Assembly: GCA_023488945.1 (NCBI GenBank)
Contig: JAMDBZ010000031.1
Location: forward strand, 12,570-25,155
DNA length: 12,586 bases
Origin: Deltaproteobacteria bacterium
GTDB taxonomy: Bacteria; Desulfobacterota_E; Deferrimicrobia; Deferrimicrobiales; Deferrimicrobiaceae
Direction: 5' to 3'
The notes beneath the pieces are model-generated. The model saw only the letters and a program-made list of their open reading frames with translations. It was not told the DNA's origin and did not search any database. Of the stretch, positions 1 to 7,766 are shown piece after piece. The stretch's first letter is position 1. Each line of letters opens with the position of its first letter. A program made the translations under genes and the position numbers.

Positions 1-497
1 TCTCGCTCGAGCCCGACAGGCCCGGGACCTTCGACATCTTCTGCACGCAATACTGCGGGGTGGGGCACTCCACGATGCGGGCGAAGCTCGTCGTCATGCC
101 GCCGGAGGAGTACGCCCGCTGGGCGGCCACGGGCGGTGCGGCCCAGGCGGGACTCTCCCCGGCCGACAAGGGAAAGGCGCTCGTGGAGAAATCCGGCTGC
201 CTCGGCTGCCACACGGTCGACGGAAGCGCGAAGATCGGCCCGACGTTCAAGGGGCTCTTCGGGCGGCGCGTGGGGCTCGAGGGCGGCAAGACGGCGGTCG
301 CCGACGAGAATTACATCCGGGAATCGATCTACGATCCCGGCGCGAAGATCGTCAAGGGCTTCCCCAACATCATGCCGACGTTCAAGACGACCCTTTCCGA
401 GGACGACGTCTCCGCGATCATCGCCTACTTCAAGGTCCTCGCGGGCAAGGAAGCCGGCGAGGAAAAGGAAGAGAAAGGAGAAGACGTCAAGGAATAG
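1..497 (+). CDS. coxB: Cytochrome c oxidase subunit II with fused C-terminal cytochrome c domain (caa3 type), 5'-truncated by window edge
   Basis: This is the 3' part of the subunit that takes electrons from cytochrome c and passes them through CuA to subunit I. The reading frame is open from base 3, so the real start lies outside the window. The CuA site is visible as CTQYCGVGHSTM, with ligand cysteines at bases 42-44 and 54-56, histidine at 66-68 and methionine at 75-77. The usual Glu between the cysteines is Gln; that residue binds copper through its backbone carbonyl, so the change is tolerable. A short linker leads to a class I cytochrome c domain with a heme-binding CLGCH at bases 198-212 and a likely axial Met in NIMPTF (372-374). 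The fused cytochrome is the hallmark of caa3 oxidases. The protein ends in a Glu/Lys-rich tail. It probably heads the cox operon, although 526 bp separate it from coxA. Confidence 0.95.
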   Translation, partial: SLEPDRPGTFDIFCTQYCGVGHSTMRAKLVVMPPEEYARWAATGGAAQAGLSPADKGKALVEKSGCLGCHTVDGSAKIGPTFKGLFGRRVGLEGGKTAVADENYIRESIYDPGAKIVKGFPNIMPTFKTTLSEDDVSAIIAYFKVLAGKEAGEEKEEKGEDVKE

Positions 498-553
498 GCT
501 CGGTCCCGCCGCCGGTCACGGCTGCGCCACACCCCGCCACACCGGGCGCTTTG

Positions 554-670
554 CCTCCGGCGCGTCCCCCTCCCCCTCGCGGTCAGGCCGCGGCTCTCCG
601 GCTGCGCCCGGCGAATGTGCCGCGCGCTCCTTTCCCGGGGGCCGGGCCAGCGGTATCGGTCTGCGTTGCT
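554..670 (+). repeat. Degenerate direct repeat, copy A
   Basis: Copy A begins CCTCCGGCGCGTCCCC, contains GGCCGCGGCTCTCCGGCTGC (586-605) and ends CGGTATCGGTCTGCGTTGC (651-669). Each block has a counterpart in the same order and orientation in copy B. The middle part is shorter than in copy B. On the minus strand the two copies translate to similar peptides (GEPRPD...GDAPEA) in different frames, which is a sign of shared DNA ancestry rather than of a selected protein. Confidence 0.6.
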
Positions 671-771
671 GATTTCCCGGCAGGATGGCGGGGTCTCCGC
701 CGGTTCCGCGCTTCCGGCCTCCGCTCGGGGAACCCCCCTGCGGCGTCCGCGTCGGCACATGGTGGCTCCGC

Positions 772-918
772 CTCCGGGGCATCCCCGCTCGCATCCGGCC
801 GCGGCTCCCCGGCTCCGCCCCGCGATGAACCCGCGGGGCTGCGTTTTCCCTTCGCCTCAAAGCTCCGCCCGGCCCCCCTCCTGGTCGTCGCCGCCGACCG
901 GTATCGACTGCGCTGCCT
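772..918 (+). repeat. Degenerate direct repeat, copy B
   Basis: Copy B starts CCTCCGGGGCATCCCC, contains GGCCGCGGCTCCCCGGCTCC (797-816) and ends CGGTATCGACTGCGCTGC (899-916). It is collinear with copy A at 554-670 but has about 30 extra bases in the middle. Boundaries are approximate because they come from alignment by eye. Confidence 0.6.
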
Positions 919-1023
919 TGGAGGGGATCCGCTCCCTCCCTCGCCTTGACCGCATCGAGCGCGCATCTTCTTGCGCCTTTCCGCATCGAAGGATTGAAAA
1001 ACGGAACGGGGGGATCCGGGCAG

Positions 1024-2639
<1,616 letters not shown>

Positions 2640-2643
<4 letters not shown>

Positions 2644-3266
2644 GCGACCACCCGGCCACGCACGCCGCGGCGCCCCCGGCCGGCGCCCGGCACCACGCCG
2701 CTTCCGCGGCGGACGCGCTGGAGACGGCGAAGTTGGGGATCTGGACGTTCCTCGCCACGGAGGTCCTCCTCTTCGGGGGACTTTTCACGGCGTACATCGT
2801 CTTCCGGCTCAAGTACCCGGAGATGTTCCACGCGGACCACCTCCACCTCGACAAGGTCCTGGGCGCGCTGAACACCGTGATCCTCATCACGAGCTCGCTG
2901 ACCGTGGCTCTCGGGATCGCGGCCATCCGGCGAGGAGAGCAGCGGCTGCTCCGGCTGTTCCTCTTCCTGACGATCCTTTTGGCCGGGGCGTTCCTGGCGG
3001 TCAAGTACTTCGAGTGGACGGCGAAGTTCGCCCACGGGTTTTATCCCTCCACCGACATTTTCTTCTCCCTCTACTTCATGATGACGGGGCTCCATGGGCT
3101 GCACGTCCTGGGTGGGATGTCGGTGCTGGGCTGGATCCTTTATCGCGCGGGACGGAGGCATTTCACGGCGGAATACCACACGCCGGTGGAGATCGCGGGG
3201 CTCTACTGGCACTTCGTCGACCTGGTCTGGATCTACCTCTTTCCACTGTTCTACCTGATCGGGTAG
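2640..3266 (+). CDS. coxC: Cytochrome c oxidase subunit III
   Basis: Membrane subunit that stabilises the oxidase core. The 208-aa protein starts at an ATG overlapping the coxA stop by four bases and has an Ala/His-rich N-terminus of about 25 residues. It is followed by about five membrane segments, as in the short bacterial COX3 without the first two helices. Typical blocks are [17 protein letters not shown] near residue 31, the acidic KYFEWTAKF, the [10 protein letters not shown] stretch and the closing [17 protein letters not shown]. The His-rich GLHGLHVL and YWHFVD motifs are diagnostic of the family. Confidence 0.96.
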
Positions 3267-3278
3267 GGGAGGGCGACG

Positions 3279-3563
3279 ATGGAGGGCACGAAGCAGGAAT
3301 CCGGCACCGGTCTTTACGTCGCCGTCTTCGGCGGCCTGATCGCGCTGACCGCCCTGACGGTGACGGTCTCCTATCTTGACCTCGGGATCTTCAACATCGC
3401 CGCGGCCCTCCTGATCGCGTCCGCGAAGGCGTCGCTCGTCGCGCTCTACTTCATGCACCTCAGGTACGAAAGAAAGCTCGTCTGGGGGTTCGCACTGACC
3501 CCGATCTTCTTCCTCGTCCTCATCGTCGCGGGCACGCTTGCGGACACGCTGTTCCGCGGGTAA
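3279..3563 (+). CDS. coxD: Cytochrome c oxidase subunit IV, prokaryotic small type
   Basis: Small 94-aa membrane protein with three predicted helices at about residues 12-31, 37-58 and 68-91. The second helix ends in SLVALYFMHLRYE, the signature of the prokaryotic COX4 family (PF03626 type). It is thought to assist assembly or stability of the CuB centre rather than catalysis. A GGGGAGGG ribosome-binding site (3266-3273) precedes the ATG, and the gene lies 12 bp after coxC in the same operon. Confidence 0.92.
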   Translation: MEGTKQESGTGLYVAVFGGLIALTALTVTVSYLDLGIFNIAAALLIASAKASLVALYFMHLRYERKLVWGFALTPIFFLVLIVAGTLADTLFRG

Positions 3564-3606
3564 TGTGAAACGAGTTCCCGCACATCCTCCCAAGGAGGAC
3601 CCGCCG

Positions 3607-4467
3607 ATGCTCGGACGGATCACCGTGGGCCTCTTCTTCTTTCTCTTGGTCTGGGGAAACCTCGTCGCGGGACTCAAGGCGGGGTTGGGATGCCCCGATT
3701 GGCCGCTCTGCCACGGGAAGATCCTCCCGCCGTTCCGGTGGGACATCTACATGGAATTCACCCACCGGGTCATCGGGGCCGTTGCCGGCCTGTTCCTCGT
3801 GGCGCTGTCGTGGCGCCGCTTCAAGGTTTACAAGGGAGGAGCCCGCGCCGTGCCGGTCCTGGCCGTCGGGCTCCTCGCGACGGAGGTGGTCCTCGGGGGG
3901 GTTGTGGTGCTCCTCGAGATCCCGGCCCAGCTCACCACGGTCCACTTCATGATGGGCCTCGCGGTCTTTCTCCTGGCGTACTACATGATGACGTTCGACG
4001 GCGTCTCGCGCCCGCCGGTCTTCTCGGCGAAGGGGTACGGCGCGCTCTTCCTGGGGATGACCGTCCTGGTGTTCGCCCTGGCGGCGCTGGGCGCCTACGT
4101 GCGGCATTCCGGCGCGGGGCTGGCCATTTCCCGCTGGCCGCTGTCGAACAGCGGCCTGTTCCCGGCGGCGCTCACCGGCCCGGTCCTCATTCAATTCTCG
4201 CACCGGGTGGTCGCGGCGCTCGTGTTCCTCACGGTTGCCGCACTCTATGCCGCGGCGGTCCGCGACGAGCGGCTGGCATTCCACAGGAAATCCGCGCGGG
4301 ACCTGTTCCTGATGATCGTGGCGCAGGTGCTCGTGGGTGGAGTTGTCATCCTTTCGGGGCTCTCGTTCCTGGCCACGGGGCTCCACCTGGCGGTCGCGCT
4401 CGGGATGCTCATGATCCTGGTGGCGATGTGGTCCCGCGAGATCGAGGCGAAGGGAGCGGCGTCATAG
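3607..4467 (+). CDS. ctaA: Heme A synthase (CtaA/COX15 family)
   Basis: Integral membrane enzyme that oxidises the C8 methyl of heme O to the formyl group of heme A, needed by the oxidase encoded upstream. The 286-aa reading starts at the ATG behind a strong AAGGAGG (3592-3598, 8-nt spacing); an upstream in-frame TTG at 3538 would overlap coxD and is less likely. The two-fold pseudo-symmetric layout shows four heme-ligand histidines: His53 (EFTHR, with family Glu50), His113, His199 (FSHR) and His260 (GLHL). The first external loop has the cysteine pair Cys29/Cys35 (CPDWPLC). The matching loop in the second half reads GLAISRWPLSN and has lost both cysteines. About eight membrane segments are expected. 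Confidence 0.95.
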   Translation: MLGRITVGLFFFLLVWGNLVAGLKAGLGCPDWPLCHGKILPPFRWDIYMEFTHRVIGAVAGLFLVALSWRRFKVYKGGARAVPVLAVGLLATEVVLGGVVVLLEIPAQLTTVHFMMGLAVFLLAYYMMTFDGVSRPPVFSAKGYGALFLGMTVLVFALAALGAYVRHSGAGLAISRWPLSNSGLFPAALTGPVLIQFSHRVVAALVFLTVAALYAAAVRDERLAFHRKSARDLFLMIVAQVLVGGVVILSGLSFLATGLHLAVALGMLMILVAMWSREIEAKGAAS

Positions 4468-5375
4468 AGGCCGACGCCCTCAGAGAGAAGGCGGCCGGAG
4501 GGGCGCGCGCGGGTGTCGCCGCCCCCGGGCATGCCGCCTCCGCGCTGCTGATCTCGAAGCCCGGGATCGCCGCCGGCGTCGCCCTGGCCGGCCTGGCCGG
4601 GATGGTCCTCGCGGCGCGCGGGATGCCGGAGGCCAAGACCATCCTCGCCGGCCTCGGGAGCATCGTCGCGGCCGCGTCGGGGGCCGCGATCCTCAACGGG
4701 GTCCTTGACGAGCCGATGGATGTCCGGATGCCGCGGCTCTCCGGCCGGGTCGCCGCGCTGGGAACAGTGGGCAAGCGAGGGGCGCTTCTCCTGGCCGCTT
4801 TCCTCATCCTGGCCGGACTCACGGCGGCGCGGCGCTCCCTCAACCCGGTGGCGACGACCCTGGTCGCGACGGCCGTCGTGAGTTACGCGGGGCTGTACAC
4901 GCTCTGGTTCAAGAGGCGCTCCCCGTACGGCACGATCCCGGGAGGAGTCCCCGGAGCGCTTCCCGTCCTGATCGGCTACACCGCGGTCACCCCGCGCCTC
5001 GGCGCCGACGGCGTCCTCCTGTTCCTCGTGATGCTCCTGTGGCAGCCGCCCCACTTCTGGTCGCTCGCGCTGAAATACCAGGACGAGTACCGCGCCGCGG
5101 GCGTGCCGGTCCTTCCCGCTGTCCTGGGGGAGCCGTACACGAAGACCCTCATCTTCATCTATGCGGCGGCGCTTCTGCCGTTGTCGCTCGGGTTGTGGGC
5201 GCTCGGATATTGCTCAGCCTCCTTCGCCGCCGCGGCGGGTGTCCTGTGGGCGTACTTCGTCGCCTCCCTCTATTTCCGCGCGGTCCGCAGCCGCCGCTTC
5301 GGCCGGGCCTTCGGCGCCTCCATCCTCTACATCCTGGGACTTCTGCTGGCGGTCATCCTCGACCTCGCGGTCTGA
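4428..5375 (+). CDS. ctaB: Protoheme IX farnesyltransferase (heme O synthase, CtaB/CyoE)
   Basis: UbiA-superfamily membrane prenyltransferase that attaches farnesyl to heme B to make heme O, the substrate for the CtaA encoded before it. Family motifs are clear: LLISKPGI near the N-terminus; the first Asp-rich site NGVLDEPMDVRMPR; YTLWFKRRSPYG; and LLWQPPHFWSLALKYQDEYR with the AAGVPVLP tail of the second active-site region. The start is uncertain. No ATG is in frame near the expected N-terminus; the first canonical codon is GTG at 4428, inside ctaA (315 aa, used here). An ATA at 4464 sits 7 nt after AAGGGAG and overlaps the ctaA stop as ATAG, giving 303 aa, close to the usual family length. 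It is the last gene of the oxidase operon; no terminator is evident downstream. Confidence 0.93.
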   Translation: MVPRDRGEGSGVIEADALREKAAGGARAGVAAPGHAASALLISKPGIAAGVALAGLAGMVLAARGMPEAKTILAGLGSIVAAASGAAILNGVLDEPMDVRMPRLSGRVAALGTVGKRGALLLAAFLILAGLTAARRSLNPVATTLVATAVVSYAGLYTLWFKRRSPYGTIPGGVPGALPVLIGYTAVTPRLGADGVLLFLVMLLWQPPHFWSLALKYQDEYRAAGVPVLPAVLGEPYTKTLIFIYAAALLPLSLGLWALGYCSASFAAAAGVLWAYFVASLYFRAVRSRRFGRAFGASILYILGLLLAVILDLAV

Positions 5376-5556
5376 CCCGCCCGTTTCCGCACGCAATATC
5401 ACCTGAACCGCTTCCGATCCCCGTCCCGCGCCCAATCCGAATCAAGGCAGTCGCCCGACGTCACCGTCGCTCACTCCCGCATTGTCCGGAACGGTCCTTG
5501 CGTCATAGACCGCTCGTCGCCGATTGCACATCGGTCAGGGGGGAAAGGAGAAATCG

Positions 5557-6219
5557 ATGGCGGTCACCTATTCGGTGCAGGGCAGGGTGGTACTCCCCGG
5601 CAAGGACCTGATCGCACGGACCCGGGAGGAACTGAGGAAGCGCCGTTACAGCACGGGAACGGAGGAGGCGTACATCGGATGGATCCGGCGTTTCATCCGG
5701 TTCCATCAGTACCGCCATCCCTCGGAACTGGGCGAGACGGAAGTCGAGGCGTTCCTGTCCCACCGGGCGGTGGACGGAGAGGTTGCGGCGGCCACCCAGA
5801 ACCAAGCGCTGGCGGGTCTCCTGTTCCTTTCCATCGACGTGATGGGCATGAAACTCGACTGGCTCGACGGCGTCGTCCGCGCCAAGAAGCCGAAGCGTCT
5901 TCCTGTTGTGATGACGCGGGACGAGGTCAAGCGGCTGGCGGGGCATCTCCACGGGCCGGTCTGGATCGCGGCCGTCCTGATGTACGGGACGGGTCTGCGT
6001 CTCCTCGAATGTCTGCGGCTGCGCGTCAAGGACATCGATTTCGGATACCGCCCGATTACCGTCCGGGAAGGGAAAGGAAAACGGGACCGGGTGACCGTCC
6101 TGCCCGACGCCGTCATCGAGCCGCCAACCGCTCTTTCCTCAGCGGGGAATCCTCCGGTGGAGGGAGGAAGGACGAGGAAGACCATTCCGAGACCGAGCAT
6201 GACAGCGGTCCCAGCATAG
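5557..6219 (+). pseudogene. Tyrosine recombinase related to integron integrases, 3'-truncated
   Basis: The first ~188 residues match an integron-integrase/XerC-like tyrosine recombinase: a core-binding domain ([21 protein letters not shown], then RFIRFH and [11 protein letters not shown]), the linker [16 protein letters not shown], and the start of the catalytic domain with the first catalytic Arg148 ([20 protein letters not shown]) and the beta-hairpin Lys region ([15 protein letters not shown]). After Glu188 (about base 6120) homology ends, and the remaining ~32 residues are unrelated. The HxxR box and nucleophilic Tyr are missing, so the 220-aa product cannot be an active recombinase; family members are usually 320-340 aa. 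The start is well supported: AAAGGAG (5544-5550) precedes the ATG by 6 nt. The break looks like a rearrangement rather than a point mutation. Confidence 0.85.
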
Positions 6220-6236
6220 AAGGCCCATTTATTGAC
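6121..6236 (-). pseudogene. Possible N-terminal fragment of a membrane or secreted protein, antisense to the recombinase tail
   Basis: On the minus strand, just beyond the point where recombinase homology stops, the frame reads [17 protein letters not shown], then [18 protein letters not shown]. This is a charged start, a ~20-residue hydrophobic helix and a polar continuation, like a signal anchor. It ends at the recombinase junction near 6121. No ATG or ribosome-binding site fits the expected N-terminus (GTC stands where Met would be), and the frame runs upstream only to a GTG at 6281. I do not recognise the family. It may be a chance reading, so confidence is low. Confidence 0.25.
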
Positions 6237-6274
6237 CGTGATCGAGGAGGTGGAATAGACCGGCGATATCGATC

Positions 6275-6303
6275 TTGACACGCGGCCACCGGGTGATTAC
6301 AAT
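6275..6303 (+). promoter_or_regulatory. Sigma70-type promoter of mazEF
   Basis: A perfect -35 TTGACA (6275-6280) and a -10 TACAAT (6298-6303, one mismatch to TATAAT) are separated by exactly 17 bp. Transcription would start near 6310, giving a leader of roughly 27 nt before the mazE ATG. This is the best promoter match in the window. Confidence 0.8.
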
Positions 6304-6308
6304 GTAAT
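6296..6308. promoter_or_regulatory. Palindromic operator candidate over the mazEF -10 element
   Basis: The sequence ATTACA-A-TGTAAT is a perfect inverted repeat of two 6-bp arms around one base, and it contains the whole -10 hexamer. AbrB-fold MazE antitoxins, alone or with MazF, bind palindromes in their own promoters. An operator here would block RNA polymerase, so autoregulation is a reasonable inference, though not shown. Confidence 0.55.
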
Positions 6309-6336
6309 TATTTTCGGGCTGATCGGGAGGTGGCCG

Positions 6337-6594
6337 ATGAGGGCGAGTATCGTTCGGATAGGGAACTCACAGGGGATCCGAATCCCGAAGGTCGTGTTGG
6401 AGCAAACACAACTCAAGGGTGAGGTCGAGTTGGAGGTGCGAGACCAGCAGATCCTGATCCGTGCGGTGAGAAGGCCCCGACACGACTGGGCCCGGAAATT
6501 TCGATTCATGGCGGAAAGAGGCGACGACAGGTTACTGGATAGCGAAGCGATCGGCCTCGCTTCCTGGGACAAGGAAGAATGGCAATGGAAGTGA
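6337..6594 (+). CDS. mazE: MazE-family antitoxin (SpoVT/AbrB-type DNA-binding)
   Basis: Antitoxin of 85 aa that binds and neutralises the MazF encoded next and probably represses its own operon. Residues 1-48 form the swapped-hairpin AbrB fold (RIGNSQGIRIPKVVLEQ, then VELEVRDQQILIRAV). The C-terminal half, with HDWARKF and the acidic/aromatic DKEEWQWK end, resembles the flexible toxin-binding tail of MazE proteins. A GGGAGG ribosome-binding site (6325-6330) precedes the ATG by 6 nt. The gene is intact, has its own promoter, and overlaps mazF, consistent with coupled expression. It sits directly behind a truncated recombinase, suggesting arrival by horizontal transfer. Confidence 0.92.
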   Translation: MRASIVRIGNSQGIRIPKVVLEQTQLKGEVELEVRDQQILIRAVRRPRHDWARKFRFMAERGDDRLLDSEAIGLASWDKEEWQWK

Positions 6595-6908
6595 GGCGAT
6601 TTGAAGTTTACCTCGTAAACCTCGACCCAACTGTTGGCCACGAAATCAAGAAGAGCCGTCCCTGTTTGGTGATTTCTCCCGACGAAATGAATAGATTCAT
6701 CTCCACGGCAATTGTTGCGCCGATGACGACGAAGGGGCGCGATTATCCAACTCGGGTTCCTTGTGTTTTCCAGGGTAAGGAAGGCCAATTCGTATTGGAC
6801 CAGATACGAACGGTTGATAAGGTCAGACTATCCAAACGATTGGGGAAGATTGGTATCAAGACACGAGCAGAAGTACTATCTGTATTGTTGGAAATGTTTT
6901 CAGGATAG
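6585..6908 (+). CDS. mazF: MazF/PemK-family toxin, probable mRNA endoribonuclease
   Basis: Intact 107-aa toxin of the MazF fold. It shows the N-terminal RRFEVYLVNLDPTVGHEIKKSRP strands split by the family loop, the catalytic Arg in KKSRPCLVIS, the Thr region APMTTKGRDYPTRVP, and the conserved GQFVLDQIRTVDKVRL core. Known homologues cleave single-stranded RNA at short sequences; the specificity here cannot be read from sequence. Of two close ATGs (6579 and 6585) the second is preferred because AAGGAAG (6571-6577) is 7 nt away from it but only 1 nt from the first. The reading overlaps mazE by 10 bp. Codon use is more A/T-rich than in neighbouring genes, supporting recent acquisition. Confidence 0.92.
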   Translation: MEVRRFEVYLVNLDPTVGHEIKKSRPCLVISPDEMNRFISTAIVAPMTTKGRDYPTRVPCVFQGKEGQFVLDQIRTVDKVRLSKRLGKIGIKTRAEVLSVLLEMFSG

Positions 6909-7071
6909 GTTCTCTTCACGATTGAGTGGGTAACGTGTGGGCGATTTTTCGTCTGGAAAGGGCTCAGAGAACGCATCTTCGCCTTCGAGCGGCATTGCGA
7001 GGCGATGGCGAAACCGTACCGAACCTATGAACCAGAGTGCTTAGAACTTCCCACGGTGCGTTCGAACGCAG
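6909..7071 (+). other. Gap after mazF, possible remnant of a coding sequence
   Basis: The first part stays open in the mazF frame and reads RFFVWKGLRERIFAFERH, then CEAMAKPYRTYEPE (about 6942-7026). The pattern vaguely resembles the C-terminal end of IS630-type transposases (…NxxMAKPFxWTY). It is too short and divergent for a call. No terminator or promoter is obvious. Confidence 0.2.
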
Positions 7072-7440
7072 ATGGATCCTCTCGTTGCGCTGGCCGAGGA
7101 AAAGATCCGCGAGGCGATGGCCCGGGGGGAATTCGACAATCTCCCGGGGGCCGGCAAGCCGCTCGTCCTCGATGACGACTCGATGGTCCCCGAGGACCTG
7201 CGCGTCGCCTCCTGGGTCCTGAAGAACGCCGGGTGCATCCCGCCGGAGCTCGAGCTTCGGAAGGAGATCATCACCCTGAAGGGGCTGCTGCGGGCGGCAC
7301 GGGACAGCGAAGAGAAAACTCGCGTGTTCCGGGAGCTGAACGCCAAGCTCCTCCGGTTCAACCTGACGCGGAAGCGGCCGCTGGATCTCGACGATTTTCC
7401 CGAATACAGGGAACGGGTCCTCGACCGGCTGGCCCGATGA
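7072..7440 (+). CDS. DUF1992 protein (DnaJ homologue subfamily C member 28-like conserved domain)
   Basis: A 122-aa soluble protein matching the DUF1992 family (PF09350 type) over nearly its full length. The start reads LVALAEEKIREAMARGEFDN, followed by LPGAGKPLVLDDD, the VPEDLRVASWVLKNAGCIPPELELRKEI block, and a helical, charged second half rich in Arg/Glu that may form a short coiled coil. In eukaryotes the domain occurs in DNAJC28; the bacterial protein has no J domain and no established function. The ATG has only a weak ribosome-binding site. The stop overlaps the next ATG (ATGA), so the two proteins are probably made together. G+C is high again, unlike mazF, marking the return to the core chromosome. 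Confidence 0.88.
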   Translation: MDPLVALAEEKIREAMARGEFDNLPGAGKPLVLDDDSMVPEDLRVASWVLKNAGCIPPELELRKEIITLKGLLRAARDSEEKTRVFRELNAKLLRFNLTRKRPLDLDDFPEYRERVLDRLAR

Positions 7441-7760
7441 GGAATCCGCCGCGGGAACTTCCCGCTCCCCGGGAGAGCCGGGAGACGGCGAGACAGGCCC
7501 TGATCGCCCTCCTCGCGGAGGGGCCGCTCTCGGCCCGGGAACTCTCCGGCCGCGCCGGGATCCCGGAGAGGGAGGTCTGCGGACACCTCCGCCACATCCG
7601 GATGACGATCGGGAAGGGGAAACAGCGGCTGCTCGTCACGCCCGCCGAATGCCGGAAATGCGGGTTCACGTTCCGGAAACGTGAGCGCCTGGAACGGCCC
7701 GGGAGATGCCCGGCGTGCAAGGGCGAGTCGATCTCGGACCCGCTCTTTTCCGCCGGGTGA
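7437..7760 (+). CDS. Predicted transcriptional regulator: winged helix fused to zinc ribbon (COG3357-like)
   Basis: A 107-aa protein with a helix-turn-helix region (LIALLAEGPLSARELSGRAG, then IPEREVCGHLRHIRM, residues ~22-60) followed by a basic stretch and a zinc ribbon with cysteines at 72, 75, 91 and 94 (CRKCGF…CPAC). This layout fits a family of predicted HTH/Zn-ribbon regulators known mostly from archaea and some Deltaproteobacteria. The start overlaps the DUF1992 stop by four bases. Its DNA target is unknown. The gene converges with the Mut7-C gene, the two stops being only 6 bp apart. Confidence 0.82.
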   Translation: MRNPPRELPAPRESRETARQALIALLAEGPLSARELSGRAGIPEREVCGHLRHIRMTIGKGKQRLLVTPAECRKCGFTFRKRERLERPGRCPACKGESISDPLFSAG

Positions 7761-7766
7761 CGCGTC

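Larger units (their letters stand above)
498..1023 (+). other. Long non-coding gap between coxB and coxA with internal degenerate repeats
   Basis: About 526 bp separate the coxB stop from the preferred coxA start. All frames here give low-complexity Arg/Pro/Ala/Ser-rich translations without a recognisable domain, so I call no gene. The stretch holds two diverged direct copies of one sequence (554-670 and 772-918) and a small inverted repeat (GGTTCC at 702-707, GGAACC at 729-734). No convincing sigma70 promoter was found: a TTGACC at 946-951 has no good -10 partner. The gap could be an untranslated spacer in one long cox transcript, an eroded insertion, or an extragenic repeat family. Confidence 0.6.

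Noticed and set aside
551..949. A 132-codon plus-strand frame in the coxB-coxA gap
   Set aside because: Low-complexity Pro/Arg/Ala translation, no ribosome-binding site and overlap with the direct repeats make it unlikely to be a gene.
946..974. Promoter for coxA starting from TTGACC at 946-951
   Set aside because: At 16-18 bp spacing no hexamer resembles TATAAT.
946..1023. Upstream TTG start for coxA
   Set aside because: It would add 26 residues unlike any CoxA N-terminus; the ATG at 1024 gives a typical protein, although its ribosome-binding site is modest.
498..1023. CRISPR array or attC-like cassette sites in the repetitive gap
   Set aside because: Only two diverged long direct copies occur, with no short regular repeats and spacers and no attC-like inverted core sites.
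5508..5536. Inverted repeats GACCG/CGGTC and CCGAT/ATCGG just upstream of the recombinase, considered as an attachment site or terminator
   Set aside because: The stems are only 5 bp, mutually exclusive and without a T-run; there is no duplicated core elsewhere in the window to support an att site.
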